A stretch of DNA of 64,000 nt. Source: Lycocorax pyrrhopterus obiensis. Lineage: Eukaryota > Chordata > Aves > Passeriformes > Paradisaeidae. Each line of letters begins with the position of its first letter. The stretch's first letter is position 1. The stretch is from positions 2,666,001 to 2,730,000 of the forward strand of contig JACSVZ010000037.1 in the NCBI GenBank assembly GCA_014706295.1. Reading direction: 5' to 3'. A program made the translations under genes and the position numbers. The notes under the pieces are model-generated. The model searched no databases and was not told the origin of the DNA. It saw nothing but the letters and a program-made list of their open reading frames with translations. Of the stretch, positions 24,901-41,399 are shown one piece after another.

Positions 24901-27900
24901 TTCAGAATAAGATTAGGTTTTAGTTAGAATTAAAGGTTGGAGGAGTGAAGTTTGTACTGTTCTTACTGAACACAAAACCTTTCCTGTGGAGGTGCCATTG
25001 CCCGTGTCCTCCATAGGGTGACCAGACTGGTGCTGCAGGAGCAGAGAATGAAAACCAGGGTGGCACAAGCCCCAAACCAAAGGGAGTGAGAGCACCCGAG
25101 TCCTGGCTCATCCAGCACAATCCATGCTCTGTTGTTTAATGTAGGGATCCTAGAAGAAAACCAGTGCTGGAGGAGGAAACCCCCAGTGAGCGAGGCCTTC
25201 CAGTGACAGGGAATGTGGAACAGGATCAACTTTGCCCTGCTGAGTCCTGGTCTGCTGTTTTCCTTCATTCCTTGAGTTACCTCTACTGAAATTTGCAGGG
25301 CAAAACCCTTTGATGTTGATCAGATTTTCAGTTTAAGCATCCTGGACATGGATCTGCTGCCCCTTGGTATTGGGCCGCTGTGGATAATTGCACAGAATTA
25401 AAATACAGCAGATGAAATTGCTGTGTTTTGTTCCTATGTAAGTCTGTCTCACACGTAGTTACTCAGGGGTTTTTCCCCCCAGACATACAAATTAGAAAGT
25501 CACTGGGATCTTGGTAAACAAACTGCTGACAATTTACTCCAGGCACAGGGAGAAAAGCAGCAATAAACTGAGGTGAGAACCGGCTCATCTAATGTCTTTT
25601 AGCCAGTAATTGCCAGGACAGAATACGTCTGCATGGATTTCCCAAGTTTAGGGTGATGTTACCCATTGAAGTGGGTGGATTCTTATTTAGCCAAATAATA
25701 ATTTGCAAGATCTTTAGAAAGATGTGAGCAGGGTGGACAATCCCTTTGTAGCTGCAGTTGTGCTGTTTGTTCTCAGAAGCTGAGATCAGTTCTAAGGGTT
25801 GGGATGGCACTGAGCCCATCTGGACCCTGATTTCAGTGGATGTCCTGGATATTACTGTATTAAAAATATAAATACATAAAGTTAGGCTTAATATAAGAGC
25901 AGAGAGACAAGGCAGAGGCCAGAGCCAGCTGTCTGTTCCTCAGAGCCCCTCTCCTGGGTGCGAGTGTTTCTGATTACAGCTGTGCACTGTAAATGCCTGC
26001 TCCATGTCTGGGGATAATCCATTCAGAGCAATTACAAGGCATCCGTCACCAGCAGGACCTGAGCCACAGGCTGCTTATCTGGGAAAATTGATGGAAGGGA
26101 AGGAGGGAGCGAGGGGAGGAAATCAATGCCTTTCCCCAGTGTTATCTGCCAAATTGAATTAAGCAGCACGGGATCCCTGCACGGGAGCTGCGTGTGGTGT
26201 GCTCAGAGCTGGGCAGGGATGGTGGCAGCTGCCCTGGGCTGCTGCTCCCTGGCAACTTCCTGGGCATCCACTGACACCAGCAGGGCTCGGGTGGGCACCA
26301 GGAGTACAGAACTTCCCATGCAGAACCTCCAACCCCGCAGCAGGAGGTCCGGGTGGGAGCCTCGTGTCTGTTCACAGTCCTGATGTACAATCCTGTGTTC
26401 TTTTTTTGGTGTAGCCAAAGTCCCATCCCAGTTTTTCCATGCGGAGCATTGTAGGGAAAGCAGCAGGGCTGACATCAGCAAAGATGCAGTAATTGCAGGC
26501 TGCAGAGCCAGGACTAGGAAACCTCTATTGCTTAAAAATGCTGTGTGTGTTGAATCCCTTGGCACTGCAGTGTAATCCTGAGCTGGGAGCTGCTGCCAGG
26601 CAGAGGGGCTGGAATTTGGGGTGGAGGGTTTGTGGGGGAGTTTAACATGCCAGGAAATGGAATGTGGAAGGTTTGATGCCATGCCTTCATCCGCTGCTCC
26701 ACTCACCTTGTGGGCTGGAAAGGTAACTGAAGGAAATTTGACTTCTCTTATGTCTGACTGGTCACTTACCCTGCAAAGCAGTGCTGGAAATCCGGGAGCT
26801 GGATTCAGGAATGCTGAGCAGCCTGGGAAGGGACATTTCACCCTGCTGGGCCTGCAGTTGGCACTGCAAAGGAGATGTTTGGTGGGTGCTTCCTGATGGG
26901 ACCATGAGCAGTAGGAATGTAACTGCAGAGAGGCCACAGCAGGGCACTGTCACTTGGGATGCTGCAAAGGGAATCCATCTGGGCTGGCTGAAGTGGTTTC
27001 ACCCGTGGGCTGTGTGGCCAAGAGCTCTGTTCATGCACTGGGTGGTACCTGGTTTGATCCTTGGCCACATAAAGGGAAGGGTTTAATGACCTTTTCTGAC
27101 AACCAGACAATAAAGGAATTTCTGTTCCAGGTCTGGAACTGAGCACATGCAGAACCCAAAAACATTGTGTTATAAACAGGGTTTATAAAGGGCTCTTTGT
27201 AAACTTTCTTCCCAAGATCATGGTCACTCAAGCTCATGGTCCTTATGGCATTTACAGAAATGAGTTTTTGGAGCAAATCCGACCTTTGAAGCAGTGAAAC
27301 CTCATTTTCTTTTGACCCGTCCAGGTTTCCTCTTGTTCCTTGGAGTTTTCCTCAACAGTCTGTAAGTATGGGAGGTGGAAGAGCATTCACTGGGGGTGAG
27401 TGGTGGAAGGACCAGAGGACTGGGATGGCTGGGCCAGGGTGCCTCTGGGGCAGTGCTAGAAGGGTGAAATTCTCAAGGCTCCAGCTTGAGGAGCTGACTC
27501 AACAGAAAACAAATACAAAAGTAAATCCAAAACGATGAGCCAGAAACCCCACAGATGCTATGCAGAACAATTCAGCTCAATCTGTCCAGCCCAGAGAGCT
27601 GTGGAAACTTTTTTTTCCTCCCAAATAAAAGTGTGTGGGAATTTGCATTGCAGTCAGGTAATACTTAAAGTGCACATAAGCCATCTCATAAAAATTCCAG
27701 CGGCGTGTACGTCACACAGCTGGGTTTTATTAGAGCTGTGCTCTTCCTCCTGACAGTGCCTTGGAGCTCAGATCTCCATTAACTCTGGCATTCCTGGACT
27801 TCTGCTGCTTCCCGGATTCCTGTCATTTTCCACACGTTGTATCCCTTCCCTGCAGGATGTGTTTCTTTAGCGTCTTTTCAGCAAATGAAGGTGGGAGCAC

Positions 27901-29254
27901 CTAAAAGGTCGTGTTTGGATCCCTTGGGCAGTAACAAGGACTCTCTTCATTTCTCCCCAAAATCCCTCAGGCCTCTCCCTGCTCCAGGTGTGTTGAGCTT
28001 CCCTGTGCTCCATCTGCCAGGTTGGGATCGGGGGGCTGCTCACAGGACAATGGGAACCACTGAGGTGCTCTGTTTAACCCCATTTGTGGGATTTTGTGGC
28101 CATTTCTTTCAGCTGTGCCCCACACAAGGTTTGGATTTGCCACGTACATCCCGTGTTTGGGTTTTAGTGGTGTTTCCTGACGGCTGGGTAACACAAGCTG
28201 TTGAATAAGACATGAAAAGTTTTTACTCCGGGCCTCAGGAAATTGGATTTTTATTTCTGATATTTCTATTATATTCATTTCAGCTACTTGGAGTTTGGGT
28301 CACTTCAGCTCACTTTGTTACAGAGCAGGTTCACATCTCAGTGTTTCTCATACCTACTAAATTAAAGTTGTTCTGTCAGCACAACCAGAATTTTCAAACC
28401 CAGTTAATTACCCCTTAACCATAAACACAAGACAGCTTGACTGGGCTTTACCAATCTGTGTTGTTGCACTCAGAGGTCCTTGGAGACAGAATATATCATT
28501 TTTTCAGCCTCTGCTACTAAGCCTTATCAATCCAAATCTGGTTTGATATTTAGTTTGTAACAGGAACACCATGACAAGTCTCTCTGAGAAGGATCAGCAG
28601 GAGGAAAGCTATTTCAACTTTTAATTTCAGGACCCAGAGTCACAGTAAGGCTGTGCAGGTGGAAGGACAGAGATGTGGATGAGATACGGGGCACGAGATC
28701 CCTCCCCAAGGATGTGGAGCTGCGTTTGGGACACAAACCCATCCCTCGGAAAGCTGAGTGAGTCACAAATAAGAAGAAGAGATTTATTTTTTTAAGCTCT
28801 TTGCTCATTCTCCAGCTTTTCCACTGCTTTACAAGGGCATTTCAGAAATGTCCCAGAGCTGTGGAAATTCTGCAGCCACTTCTCAGAAAACCATGAGAGA
28901 ATTATTCTGACATATGTTTCCATCTCCTGCTTTTTGCATTTTCCCCTCTTGTGTTTCTTTTTATTTGACCTAGAACAAACTTCTCTATGCTTACAATTCT
29001 CACTATTGCAAAGAAATTTCACTTGAATGTTGGAACTTCCCCATGCAGGGGAATGCAGTGATCCCAATTAAATTCCAGTCTCCTTCCAGCAGTGTCCCGT
29101 GCAGCCCTGCAGAGGTTTTGTGTTAAATGATGCCTTGGGGAGGGTCCTTTTCCTGGGCTGGCCAGGAAAACACGAACCAGGTGCTGTGGGATCGTGGCCT
29201 TGGCACATCGAAGAGGGAGCAGCACCTCAGCAAAGCACAGAGAACTCCAAAAAC
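21942..29254. other. Intergenic sequence between CR1 fragment and SKI 3' end
   Basis: No gene is supported. It contains T/G-rich simple repeats (22535-22566) and stretches resembling conserved non-coding DNA (about 24380-24480 and 25890-26170). A 244-codon minus frame at 26203-26937 has no recognisable domain. In mammals MORN1 lies downstream of SKI and converges on it, but I could not identify MORN repeats here. Confidence 0.5.
22535..22566. repeat. GGTTTT/GTTTT simple repeat
   Basis: GGGTTTT units grade into GTTTT units. Confidence 0.9.
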
Positions 29255-32200
29255 ATCCCAGAGCTCTTTATTTTTTTCTGGACAAACAATTTTATTTTCG
29301 GTAATGCGTCTATACACTGTACATTCAGTCACTGTGGTATATAAGCATAGCTATTTTCATACATAATCTCATAAAGTCCTTTATTTTACAATATTATCTG
29401 CATCAGGGGAGGGGATGTGGAAAAGGGGGTGGAAAAGGACTATCAAGGTACACAGCGAAATAGATAAATATGCCAAGCTTTTTTCTTATTTTTTTTTAAA
29501 TCAGGCATTTATAAACAAGAAAGCATACATTACTTACATAAAAATAGTTCTAGAATAGTAGAGTAAGTCATAATATTGTCATTAGCAGCAGCATAGGAGA
29601 GACCAGGATAACAAAAATGTGCTGAAATGCTATTGGCTATTATAAATGTAAGGATTTATTTTTCTTCAATTGAAAAAATGTCATTTCTGTGAGTTCTTTC
29701 GATTTAAAAAAAAAAAAAAACAAAACCAAAAAAACAAAACAACAACCAAGCCAACAAAAAACTTCTCTCTAAAACACATGGACTGCTGAGAGGGCAGAAT
29801 GGAACAAAAATCAACCTTTTGGTAATAAAATACTTTACAGTGAAAATAAGGACAAATAAAATGCAAATGATGGAGAAAGGTTATAACCCACATTGAAAAC
29901 TTGCAAAAAGATTTTGTTTTGTTTTTTCCTAACAGACAGCAAAGGTTCTTCTCAGTTAAAAACACAACTCATAAAACAAGACAACTACCAGGTAAGAAAG
30001 AGTTTTGAAAAAGTAAACACCATATACACTTATAATACAACAGTGTAAAATGAAAAAAAGTATTTACATGTTGAATTTACTTTTAATGTTTTTTTTACAT
30101 TGGCTAGTTCTGTTTGAAAAGCAGAATATTATGTATAGAGTTAGCTGCTCCATAGATATGAATGTTATTGCTGTTGGTTTTTTTTTTTCCCTTCGTTAAG
30201 TCTTCGTTCAGTAATAGAAACAAGGAGTAATTAAACTGAATATACAAGTAGTAATATATTTGTAGGTACAGGGAGAGTCAACAGCCTGTATGAAACACCT
30301 CTTCTCCCTTGGAACTTCTTAAAGGAAACTAAAGCACAGAGGATGGGGGGAGATGGAGGGGCAGCCCCTCTCCCTGGGAATGCAGCAGGGAGCGGGGCTG
30401 AAGGAAGGAATTCCATGGGACCAGGCTCACACAGCTTTACTGAGGTGTTGCAGACACAGGAATGACCCCAGAGCTCCCTGGCCTTGAGCACCTTCACACA
30501 GGGGGGCTGCTCTGCAGACCCGCCCTGGCGAGAATCGGCCTCTGGGGCTGGGACAGAGACACTTCTAATTACTCTGAATTAGAACTAAATTATACCCTCT
30601 GCAGAAACAACTGATCTGTTCTGCAGAAAGAACGATCTGATTGTTAAACGTGGTTAGGAAATGCCCAGTAGTTCAAGCCGGACCCCTGCGAGCCCCTCCT
30701 GGGCAGTGGCTGCTGCTGGAGAATGTTTGTTCCTGCTCTTCTTGCACCTTATTTATCTCAGAGCTTTTAAACCTTAATTGAGAGAAATGGCCTTTCACTC
30801 CCAAGGACCAAATTCTCGGGAGTCTTGGGGCAGGTTCACCTGCAGGTATTGCCCTGCATGGAGTGACTGACGTGGGGCAGAAAGGAAAGCCCCAGCTGTG
30901 GTTCTGGCTTGGAGATTCTTTGCTGCCCCTGTGACCCTTTACCTGTGCAGCACAGGTGAGGCTGCTTGGTGGTGATTGATTATTTACTGTTCTGGTTTTT
31001 GCCTTTGAAAATCCTGCAGATTTTGAGACTGAGCCTCATGCCCAGTGAGTGACTGCATTTCCCTGGACACAAAAAGGAAAACTCATGCTGTGCTCAGGTG
31101 AGTGGCTTTTCCTGGGAAAAACCAGCTGGACTTGGACACGTTGCCATTTTTTCTTGGGTTATAAAGGGAGAGAAACTATCAAAGATCAGGGGGAAAAACC
31201 CAAACAAGCAAAATTTCCAAAGCCAGGCTTCCATGAGCCACCACAGGAGCGGGGTCTGTTCTCTGTGTGGTTCCCAACACGGCAGTAAAGCAGAGCATGA
31301 GAGACTTGAAATGCACAAAAGTGATCAGCTACAGCTACAGTTGTTTAGTTTCCCTTGAAGAAATAAGTGGATAATACAGATCTGGAAATCATAAGGCTGA
31401 GAACATTTTTCTGCATACTGCATAACAAAAGAACCCCTTTACATAAGACAGTAATAATGCCCATTAATGACTATATGGCAGAGTTTAATCCATGCATATG
31501 ATTTAATAATCGCAGAAAAAAACATACAAAGAAAATAAAACCCCACATTAAAAAAAAAAAAAACCAAAAAAAACAACCTGCTCAAGCATAATCAAAATTC
31601 CTTTTGCATTGCACTTTAGAAGGAGATCTGCACCTAGAGCCAGTCTCCAGCATCCCAAACACACAAGGGCCAACCCCTGTATCCACAGACAGGTTCAGGT
31701 CATTGACTTGGTGTGACTGTTTCTTGCTCCCAACAGTTTTACATTGTCCCAGTAATTCCACTCCTTTCATATTTCTTCTTTTTTGTACCTAAAACATATA
31801 TATGAACTTCTCTGTTAATGCTCACAGTTATTATAATGGTTATTATAATGGATTCAAGCAAACAGCTCTTGTTTTAAAAAAAAAAAAAAAACAAAAACTC
31901 TCTCTAATGTACTGTAAGTAAATACCATAATTTTAGGATTGGAAGCCGCTTTCTGTCTACTGGGAAATAATTTTGAAGCTTACATAGTTTGCATGAATGT
32001 CCAAAAGCAAATAAAGATTACTGGAAATATGTTTCTTCTTTTAGAATAACTTCTGGGTATGATGATGCATACGGGGTTCTCTTTTTTCTTTTTTTTTTTT
32101 TTTCTTTTTATTCTTTTAAGGTAAAAAAGTGTCAGCATTGCCTAGAGAAGATGCTGAGAGGAAAAATGAGCTGGAAGGCACATCTGCAGCCCCAGATCAC

Positions 32201-33836
32201 ATTTTCAGTTGCTTGAGTGTGTCAGAGGTGAGTGTTTATGGGTGAAAATTAACTTTTCTCATGATCAGTAAAGCACCAGCTTTATTTGTTAAGCACTTTT
32301 GGGAGCATCTCTGCTGCTCCCCAGCTTGGGTCACATACACAGCCACAAAACCAGGTTCTAACTGAACCAGCAGCACAGGGGGAATTCCTGCTCTGGGGAT
32401 TCTGGGCCTGCTGGATCCTCCTTTGCTTACATGGATGCTGATGGGAGGTGTCAGTGGTGGCAGACTGGGTTCATGGTTTGCACAGCTCTTAGGGCAGAAT
32501 CTCAAATGCTTGACATGTACATTTTAGAAACAGGGAATAAAATGCAGAGTTAGATTCTGACAAAGTGCAGGTTTAAAAAAAAACCAACATATAAAAAAAC
32601 CTCAGCACCACCCCCAAGGCAGTGATGGTTTGCTGCATTGTATCCCGGGGCTGCGGCTTGGATCCCAAAATTAAAGTAATTTCTCTTTTTAAAAACAAAA
32701 AAGTTTTTTAAAAAAAGATGTAGGCTTATTCACAGCAGCAAAAATGTTGGTTTTCTGTTCTGTAGTATCCGACACTGCGACATTGGACTCTCCTTGGGCA
32801 CAGAAATCCTGACTGACAGTTCAGAATGGAAGCAGGGAAATACTGAATTCATGGTAAGATGGTGCAACAAGATGAGTTTTCCAGAAAACTGAAAGCTGAA
32901 GATTTCAGAATGACTTCAACACACAGATGTCTCTGCTTTGTTCCTCTACCAACTCATCATCCATTTCCTTCCTTTCTTCCTTTTTCTCTTTCTTTTCCCA
33001 AGGCTGAAGTGCTCCTGGGTGAAGTCTCTGAACACAGGGGGGTCTGTGGGGCCGGGCTGGGGCTCTCAATCCAACCCCTTCTCCTCCCCTCACCCCCTGC
33101 ACACTCCTGCAGCTTCCCTTCTTCCTGTGTCCAGGGCAGGAAATGGACATAATTCATTCTAAGGAAAAAAAATCAACTTGGAAAAGCACTCCGAACTTCT
33201 CCTACACCCACGTGACGGGATGGAACCGCGATGGCTTCCGAGATGGCTGGAAAACTGCTCCTGACATGGCATCATCACCACAGAGGGGCTTCTGCACAAA
33301 GAATCCCAAAGCCTATAAAGTCATTAAAAATTGTGCATCGAAGGTTTGTTTTTTGTTTTTTGTCTTTTTTTTTGTTTTGCTTTTAAAGGTTCATTATAAA
33401 AATCTTGTTAATTTTTTTTAATACCAAGTCTGTGTAATGAATTATTTTAAATAGCTTATAAGAAAAGTTGGTTTGTTTTTAAATTCCAAAATGTTCCAAC
33501 AGGCTGGAGAACACAAAGCCACGGCCGTGCTCACCTTGGACTCCGGGTTTAGCTGGACCACGCTGCTTTGCTTGGAGTTTGCCAGTAGAAAATTTGCTGT
33601 GGACTTAAAAGTATTTTGTTTACAAACACTTTGTGTTTTCTAGGCACAGTAAGATGTTGTGCTATATGGATTGGGAAAAAAAAGAGGCGGAATTCAGTGC
33701 TTCTGTTCTAGAGAGTAACAACATTTGCCTTCCAACTACTGAGAATCCATATTCCTAAAGTGTGTGCCAGGACACCACTACTCACACGTGCGCTCCCAGT
33801 CCCACTCTCTCCCTCCCTGTGCTGGGGGACGAAGGG
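29255..33836 (-). other. SKI: SKI 3' untranslated region (about 4.6 kb)
   Basis: From the TGA stop to the two clustered AATAAA signals near 29.27-29.30 kb there is no splice-compatible coding sequence. The distal 1 kb or so (29.3-30.3 kb) is strongly AT-rich, as is common for vertebrate 3' UTR ends. Long A runs on the plus strand (29706-29720, 31548-31565, 31877-31890) become U-rich tracts in the transcript. A Pumilio-type motif, TGTAAATA on the minus strand, is at 30068-30061. Upstream AATAAA matches (32286-32281, 32112-32107, 29660-29655, 29385-29380) could give shorter forms. The extent is inferred from signals, not from transcript data, and the left boundary is approximate. Confidence 0.75.
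29267..29296 (-). promoter_or_regulatory. SKI: Tandem poly(A) signals of SKI
   Basis: Two AATAAA hexamers on the minus strand (29296-29291 and 29272-29267) lie 24 bp apart. Two TGTA motifs, of the CFIm-binding type, lie just upstream (29323-29320 and 29316-29313). A GT-rich run downstream (about 29255-29235) can act as the cleavage downstream element. Together these predict cleavage at about 29,245-29,260. Another AATAAA at 29385-29380 could serve as a proximal alternative. Confidence 0.7.
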
Positions 33837-38286
<4,450 letters not shown>

Positions 38287-38588
38287 CTGGTGCAGGCTGC
38301 GCTTGGCCTGCAGGGCCGCGTTCAGCTTCTCCTCCTGCTTCACCCTCATCTTCACCACCTCGTGCAGGAACTTCTCTTTGGCTTCTTTTGTGTCCAGGCC
38401 ACTGTCCAGGGCCTGCCTGAGGTGCTCCAGCTCGGCCTCCAGCCCGCTGCTGTGGGAGTCAGGGTGTGCGGCCACCTCGTAGGAGCTGTTCACAGGGGCC
38501 GGGGGCTGCATCCCAGGGGAGCTCATGTCCTTGGCAGAGCTGGAGGAGGTGAAGGATGGGGAGGAGAGCGAGGATAAGGAGGAGGTGA
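38287..38588 (-). CDS. SKI: SKI coding exon 5 (302 bp), serine-rich linker and start of coiled coil
   Basis: The exon completes a phenylalanine codon and continues [20 protein letters not shown], a serine-rich linker typical of SKI. A Pro-rich, poorly conserved-looking spacer follows (about window residues 193-218). From [13 protein letters not shown] (about residue 220) the sequence becomes a charged heptad-like helix, continuing through [19 protein letters not shown] to AKRSLHQ. This is the start of the C-terminal coiled coil that family members use to dimerise with SKI or SnoN. The acceptor is TTCCAG (AG at 38590-38589) and the donor is GTAAGG at 38286. Phases are 1 in and 0 out. Intron 4 (398 bp) separates it from exon 4. 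Confidence 0.96.
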
Positions 38589-38986
38589 CTGGAAAACAGA
38601 AACGTTGAAAATTAATTTGAAAATGTCAAAAATTAATACGTAATTATATACAACTCATATGTGTTTTATATATTCATATAGCTCAAAATGTGCTGAGGCC
38701 TTTTTGTACAGAGACACTTGATAATCAATTTAAAAAATGAAAGAAAATTTAAAAACTACTCATTTTATACTTTGATACTTGAAATATGATGAAAATGCAA
38801 CCTTGACTTAAGGGACTGACTTGCAATTTGTTTGAATTGTGACTGCGCAACTCATGTCACAAAGGTACCACTGAGGCACTGGGCTTCCAGAATTCCATTT
38901 AAATCCCATGGAAGCTGCACAGGAACTCCTGCAGAAAAACCCAGCCCAAATAAACTGAAACAAAGGCAGCCACAAGTGTCACTTAC
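38589..38986 (-). other. SKI: SKI intron 4 (398 bp)
   Basis: This short GT-AG intron has a GTAAGT donor and a TTCCAG acceptor, phase 1. It is AT-rich in the middle, and nothing else is visible. Confidence 0.93.
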
Positions 38987-39258
38987 ATTCTTCCCTGGTT
39001 TCTACTTCAATCTCTGCTTCTGACTCCTTGTCCTCCTCGGGGGCGGTGGCCGTGGTGGCCGCGGTGGCCGCGGCCTCGGGGACAGCCGTGTGCTCCGTGC
39101 CGTGTTTCCTCTTCCTCGGCTGGGCAGAGCCCAGGGACTCGCTGCTCCGGGACACCACGGTGGCACAGGGAGGGTTGCTCACGATCTTCTGTTGGGCTGG
39201 AGGGGCCAGGGCCACGTTGGGGGCCACGGCGCTCTCAAAGCTCTTGTAGGAGTAAAAG
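38987..39258 (-). CDS. SKI: SKI coding exon 4 (272 bp), with basic NLS-type motif and acidic stretch
   Basis: The exon begins with one base that completes a serine codon, then reads [20 protein letters not shown], a signature SKI sequence. It covers window residues 82-171. A QPRKRKH motif near residues 126-133 is a basic nuclear-localisation-type signal. It is followed by an Ala/Thr tract (residues about 143-153) and an acidic run, [18 protein letters not shown]. The acceptor AG is at 39260-39259 and the donor is GTAAGT at 38986. The exon leaves in phase 1. The Ala/Thr tract comes from a GC-rich imperfect triplet repeat (39042-39074) and is probably the most variable part of the protein between species. 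Nuclear localisation is known for SKI; assigning it to this motif is inference. Confidence 0.96.
39042..39074 (-). repeat. SKI: GC-rich imperfect triplet repeat coding Ala/Thr
   Basis: On the plus strand it consists of GGCCGTGGT/GGCCGCGGT-type units, and on the coding strand GCC and ACC codons. It gives the AAATAATTATA tract inside exon 4. Confidence 0.85.
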
Positions 39259-40814
39259 CTGGTTCGGAGGGGAGGCAAAAGGAAGGAGAAAATGGTCACA
39301 TTCCTGCCTTTGGAGAGCTTCCCAAGGCAGAGTTACACTGGAGCTGCAAACACGCGTGGGAATGGCAGTGAATCCCACTGATTTACACCAGCTGAGAACC
39401 GGCCCATGGTACCTTTTAGTGGTTTGCCCTCATTAAACCCGGGGATGATGGCTGTCCCTGAGAAGGGATCCCTTCCCAAGTGCCACATATCCTAAGAGCA
39501 CCAAAGAGATGAGATCTCCCAGAGCCTAAAAGTCCTAAAGCTGTTTCCTCCTGCTCTTCATGGCACTGCTGTTTTACCCAGCTGCACAGCTGGACTTGTG
39601 TCTATCCACGAATGTTCTGTAATCTCAAAATCTCAAAACAGCACTTCCTTAAGGAAAACCATGGAGTGGAAAAGCATCTTCTTGTGCCTCTGTGATTCTG
39701 ACACACACCTGAGTGTCTGTGTGTAAAACCAAAGGTACAACACCCAATGAACCTTTGGTTAAACCTTAGTGTTACAGGGCAGCAATACCATAACATCAAA
39801 CACATGGAATTTTGCAAAAAGCAGAGCAAAGACTTTGCAACTTCAATTCAGCACCTACAACATGATGTGGTATCAGTTAAAATTTCTCCTGGAGCTGTTG
39901 ATGGTGGGTTTTATCCAGTACTGAAATCAGCCAAATTTCTCACAGGGATACCAAGGGCACTTGCACCACTTCTCTCCCTACCTAGTTTAAAAATTGGGAT
40001 ATGCTTAGGCTTTTTTCCTTCTATTTTTCCTTTTTTTTTAATCAATCCCCACAGCTTCTAAGAAACTTGTTCATTAAGGCAGCACAGTATGTTCTCCATA
40101 ATATTCCCTAAAAACACCTGGTCACTTAAGTCAAACTTTCCAAAGAAATCATCACCCTCAGGCAGAAATCTGGCTCGGAGGTTTTTCAGACTGCACAGTT
40201 CCAGTCTGGCACAGGGATGTTGAATTACCCCGACACTTTCTGTTCTCAGTGTGACACCACGGTCCCACCTGCTGTGGGTGACTCACTCAGTGCTGTTCCT
40301 CTCCAAGAGCAGAGCGTGGCCTCGGTGTCTGGATGGGTCTGACAGGCTCAGCAGCCCGGACCCCCCAGGGCCAGGGCACACAGAGGGTTTGGGGAAGTCT
40401 CTGCTGTCCTTCGGCCTCCCTGGCACTGTGGGGATGGGAGAGGATGGAGCTGTGCTGGGAACACTGCCCAGCCCCGGGAGCTGCTGCAGGTACCACGGAC
40501 AGGGGCCTGGGAATGGCTGCATCTCCCTGACCACTGCCCCAGGACAGGGACTCTGTCTTCCTTTAAGCAGCAAAGCCCAAGAGCTTTGCTGACTGTACCC
40601 CCAAGTGACCACCCCTTCCCAGCAGCCTCCACCTGACACTTTCATGGCAGGTGTCACCTAAAACCCCACTTCATGCACAAACCATCGACACTTTTTTGTG
40701 CTTCCTTTCTGCAAATTAAACCCCTGCAGCTGCAAACGCTCTGACTGAGCACGGGGACAAACCCAGAGCCACGTGCCATCCCCAAGCCCCCCATCCCTGT
40801 CCCTGTGTCCTTAC
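39259..40814 (-). other. SKI: SKI intron 3 (1,556 bp)
   Basis: This is a GT-AG intron with a GTAAGG donor and an AACCAG acceptor, phase 2. Overlapping frames on both strands at 40.25-40.66 kb reflect GC-rich sequence and show no splice or protein signature. I see no repeat element. Confidence 0.93.
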
Positions 40815-40930
40815 CTGTCCCGGATCAGGGCGGGCAGGTGGCTGGAGAGCTCCTTCTCGCTGGCGGACACGGCGGGGGACCAGGGCCGGAACGCGGAGAG
40901 GCGCTGCCGGGGATGGACACAGCCGATGCT
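40815..40930 (-). CDS. SKI: SKI coding exon 3 (116 bp)
   Basis: This exon encodes the conserved segment beginning [20 protein letters not shown] and ending in HLPALIRD, a very characteristic SKI family stretch. The acceptor is CCCCAG (AG at 40932-40931). The donor is GTAAGG at 40814. The exon enters in phase 0 and leaves with two bases (AG) of a serine codon, which exon 4 completes with its first base. It contributes window residues 43-80 and part of residue 81. The segment lies between the N-terminal SMAD/N-CoR-binding half, encoded outside the window, and the C-terminal coiled coil. I know of no separate fold for it. Intron 2 (469 bp) separates it from exon 2. Confidence 0.96.
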
Positions 40931-41399
40931 CTGGGGACAGGGCAGGAAATGAGTGACTCCCGACAGCCTTTGAAACCATAAATCACCACAGAGGGGAGCT
41001 GGGGCTTCCCAGGGCACCCTCAGTTATCCCCACAACTGCTCCGCACTGGCCGCGACCTCCTCGCTCAGGGGTTCCACTGGCAGAGGGCAACTGCACTCAG
41101 CAAGTTCAGTGTAGTTTGTAGGGATCACAAACAGCTCCTGAGCCTTGCAGGATTCCTGTACCTCAAAGGCACGAGGGAATTCCTTACTTCCCTGTCACAA
41201 TCCAGGTCAATGAGCACTGAAGGGTGGCGAGGAATCTGGGGGGACTGTGCGGCTCAGTCCTGACCAGGAAAATGATAGAAATGTTACTAATTTAGAAATG
41301 CTGGGCATGTTCTTCCCCTCAATTTTCTCCTCTGGTTTCAGTGGAGTGATGCTTTGTGCCAATTTGATCTCTCTTGATTACAAAAGATTCAACAATCAC
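40931..41399 (-). other. SKI: SKI intron 2 (469 bp)
   Basis: This GT-AG intron begins GTGATT, a weak donor, and ends CCCCAG. Read-through from exon 2 stays open for 26 codons and then meets a stop. Nothing else is recognisable. Confidence 0.93.

Noticed and set aside
26203..26937. 244-codon minus-strand frame
   Set aside because: It is long for the region, but the composition is that of random GC-moderate DNA (many Ser, Leu, Pro, Cys). There is no domain, and overlapping frames on the other strand are also open. Chance is the simplest explanation without transcript data.
27020..27120. Apparent transposon-like sequence with a tRNA-style GGTTTGATCC box
   Set aside because: A B-box-like word alone is not enough; no A box, cloverleaf or SINE body could be drawn.
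40251..40657. Overlapping 113- and 124-codon frames in SKI intron 3
   Set aside because: Several frames on both strands are open at once in GC-rich intron sequence. There are no splice sites in phase with SKI and no homology.
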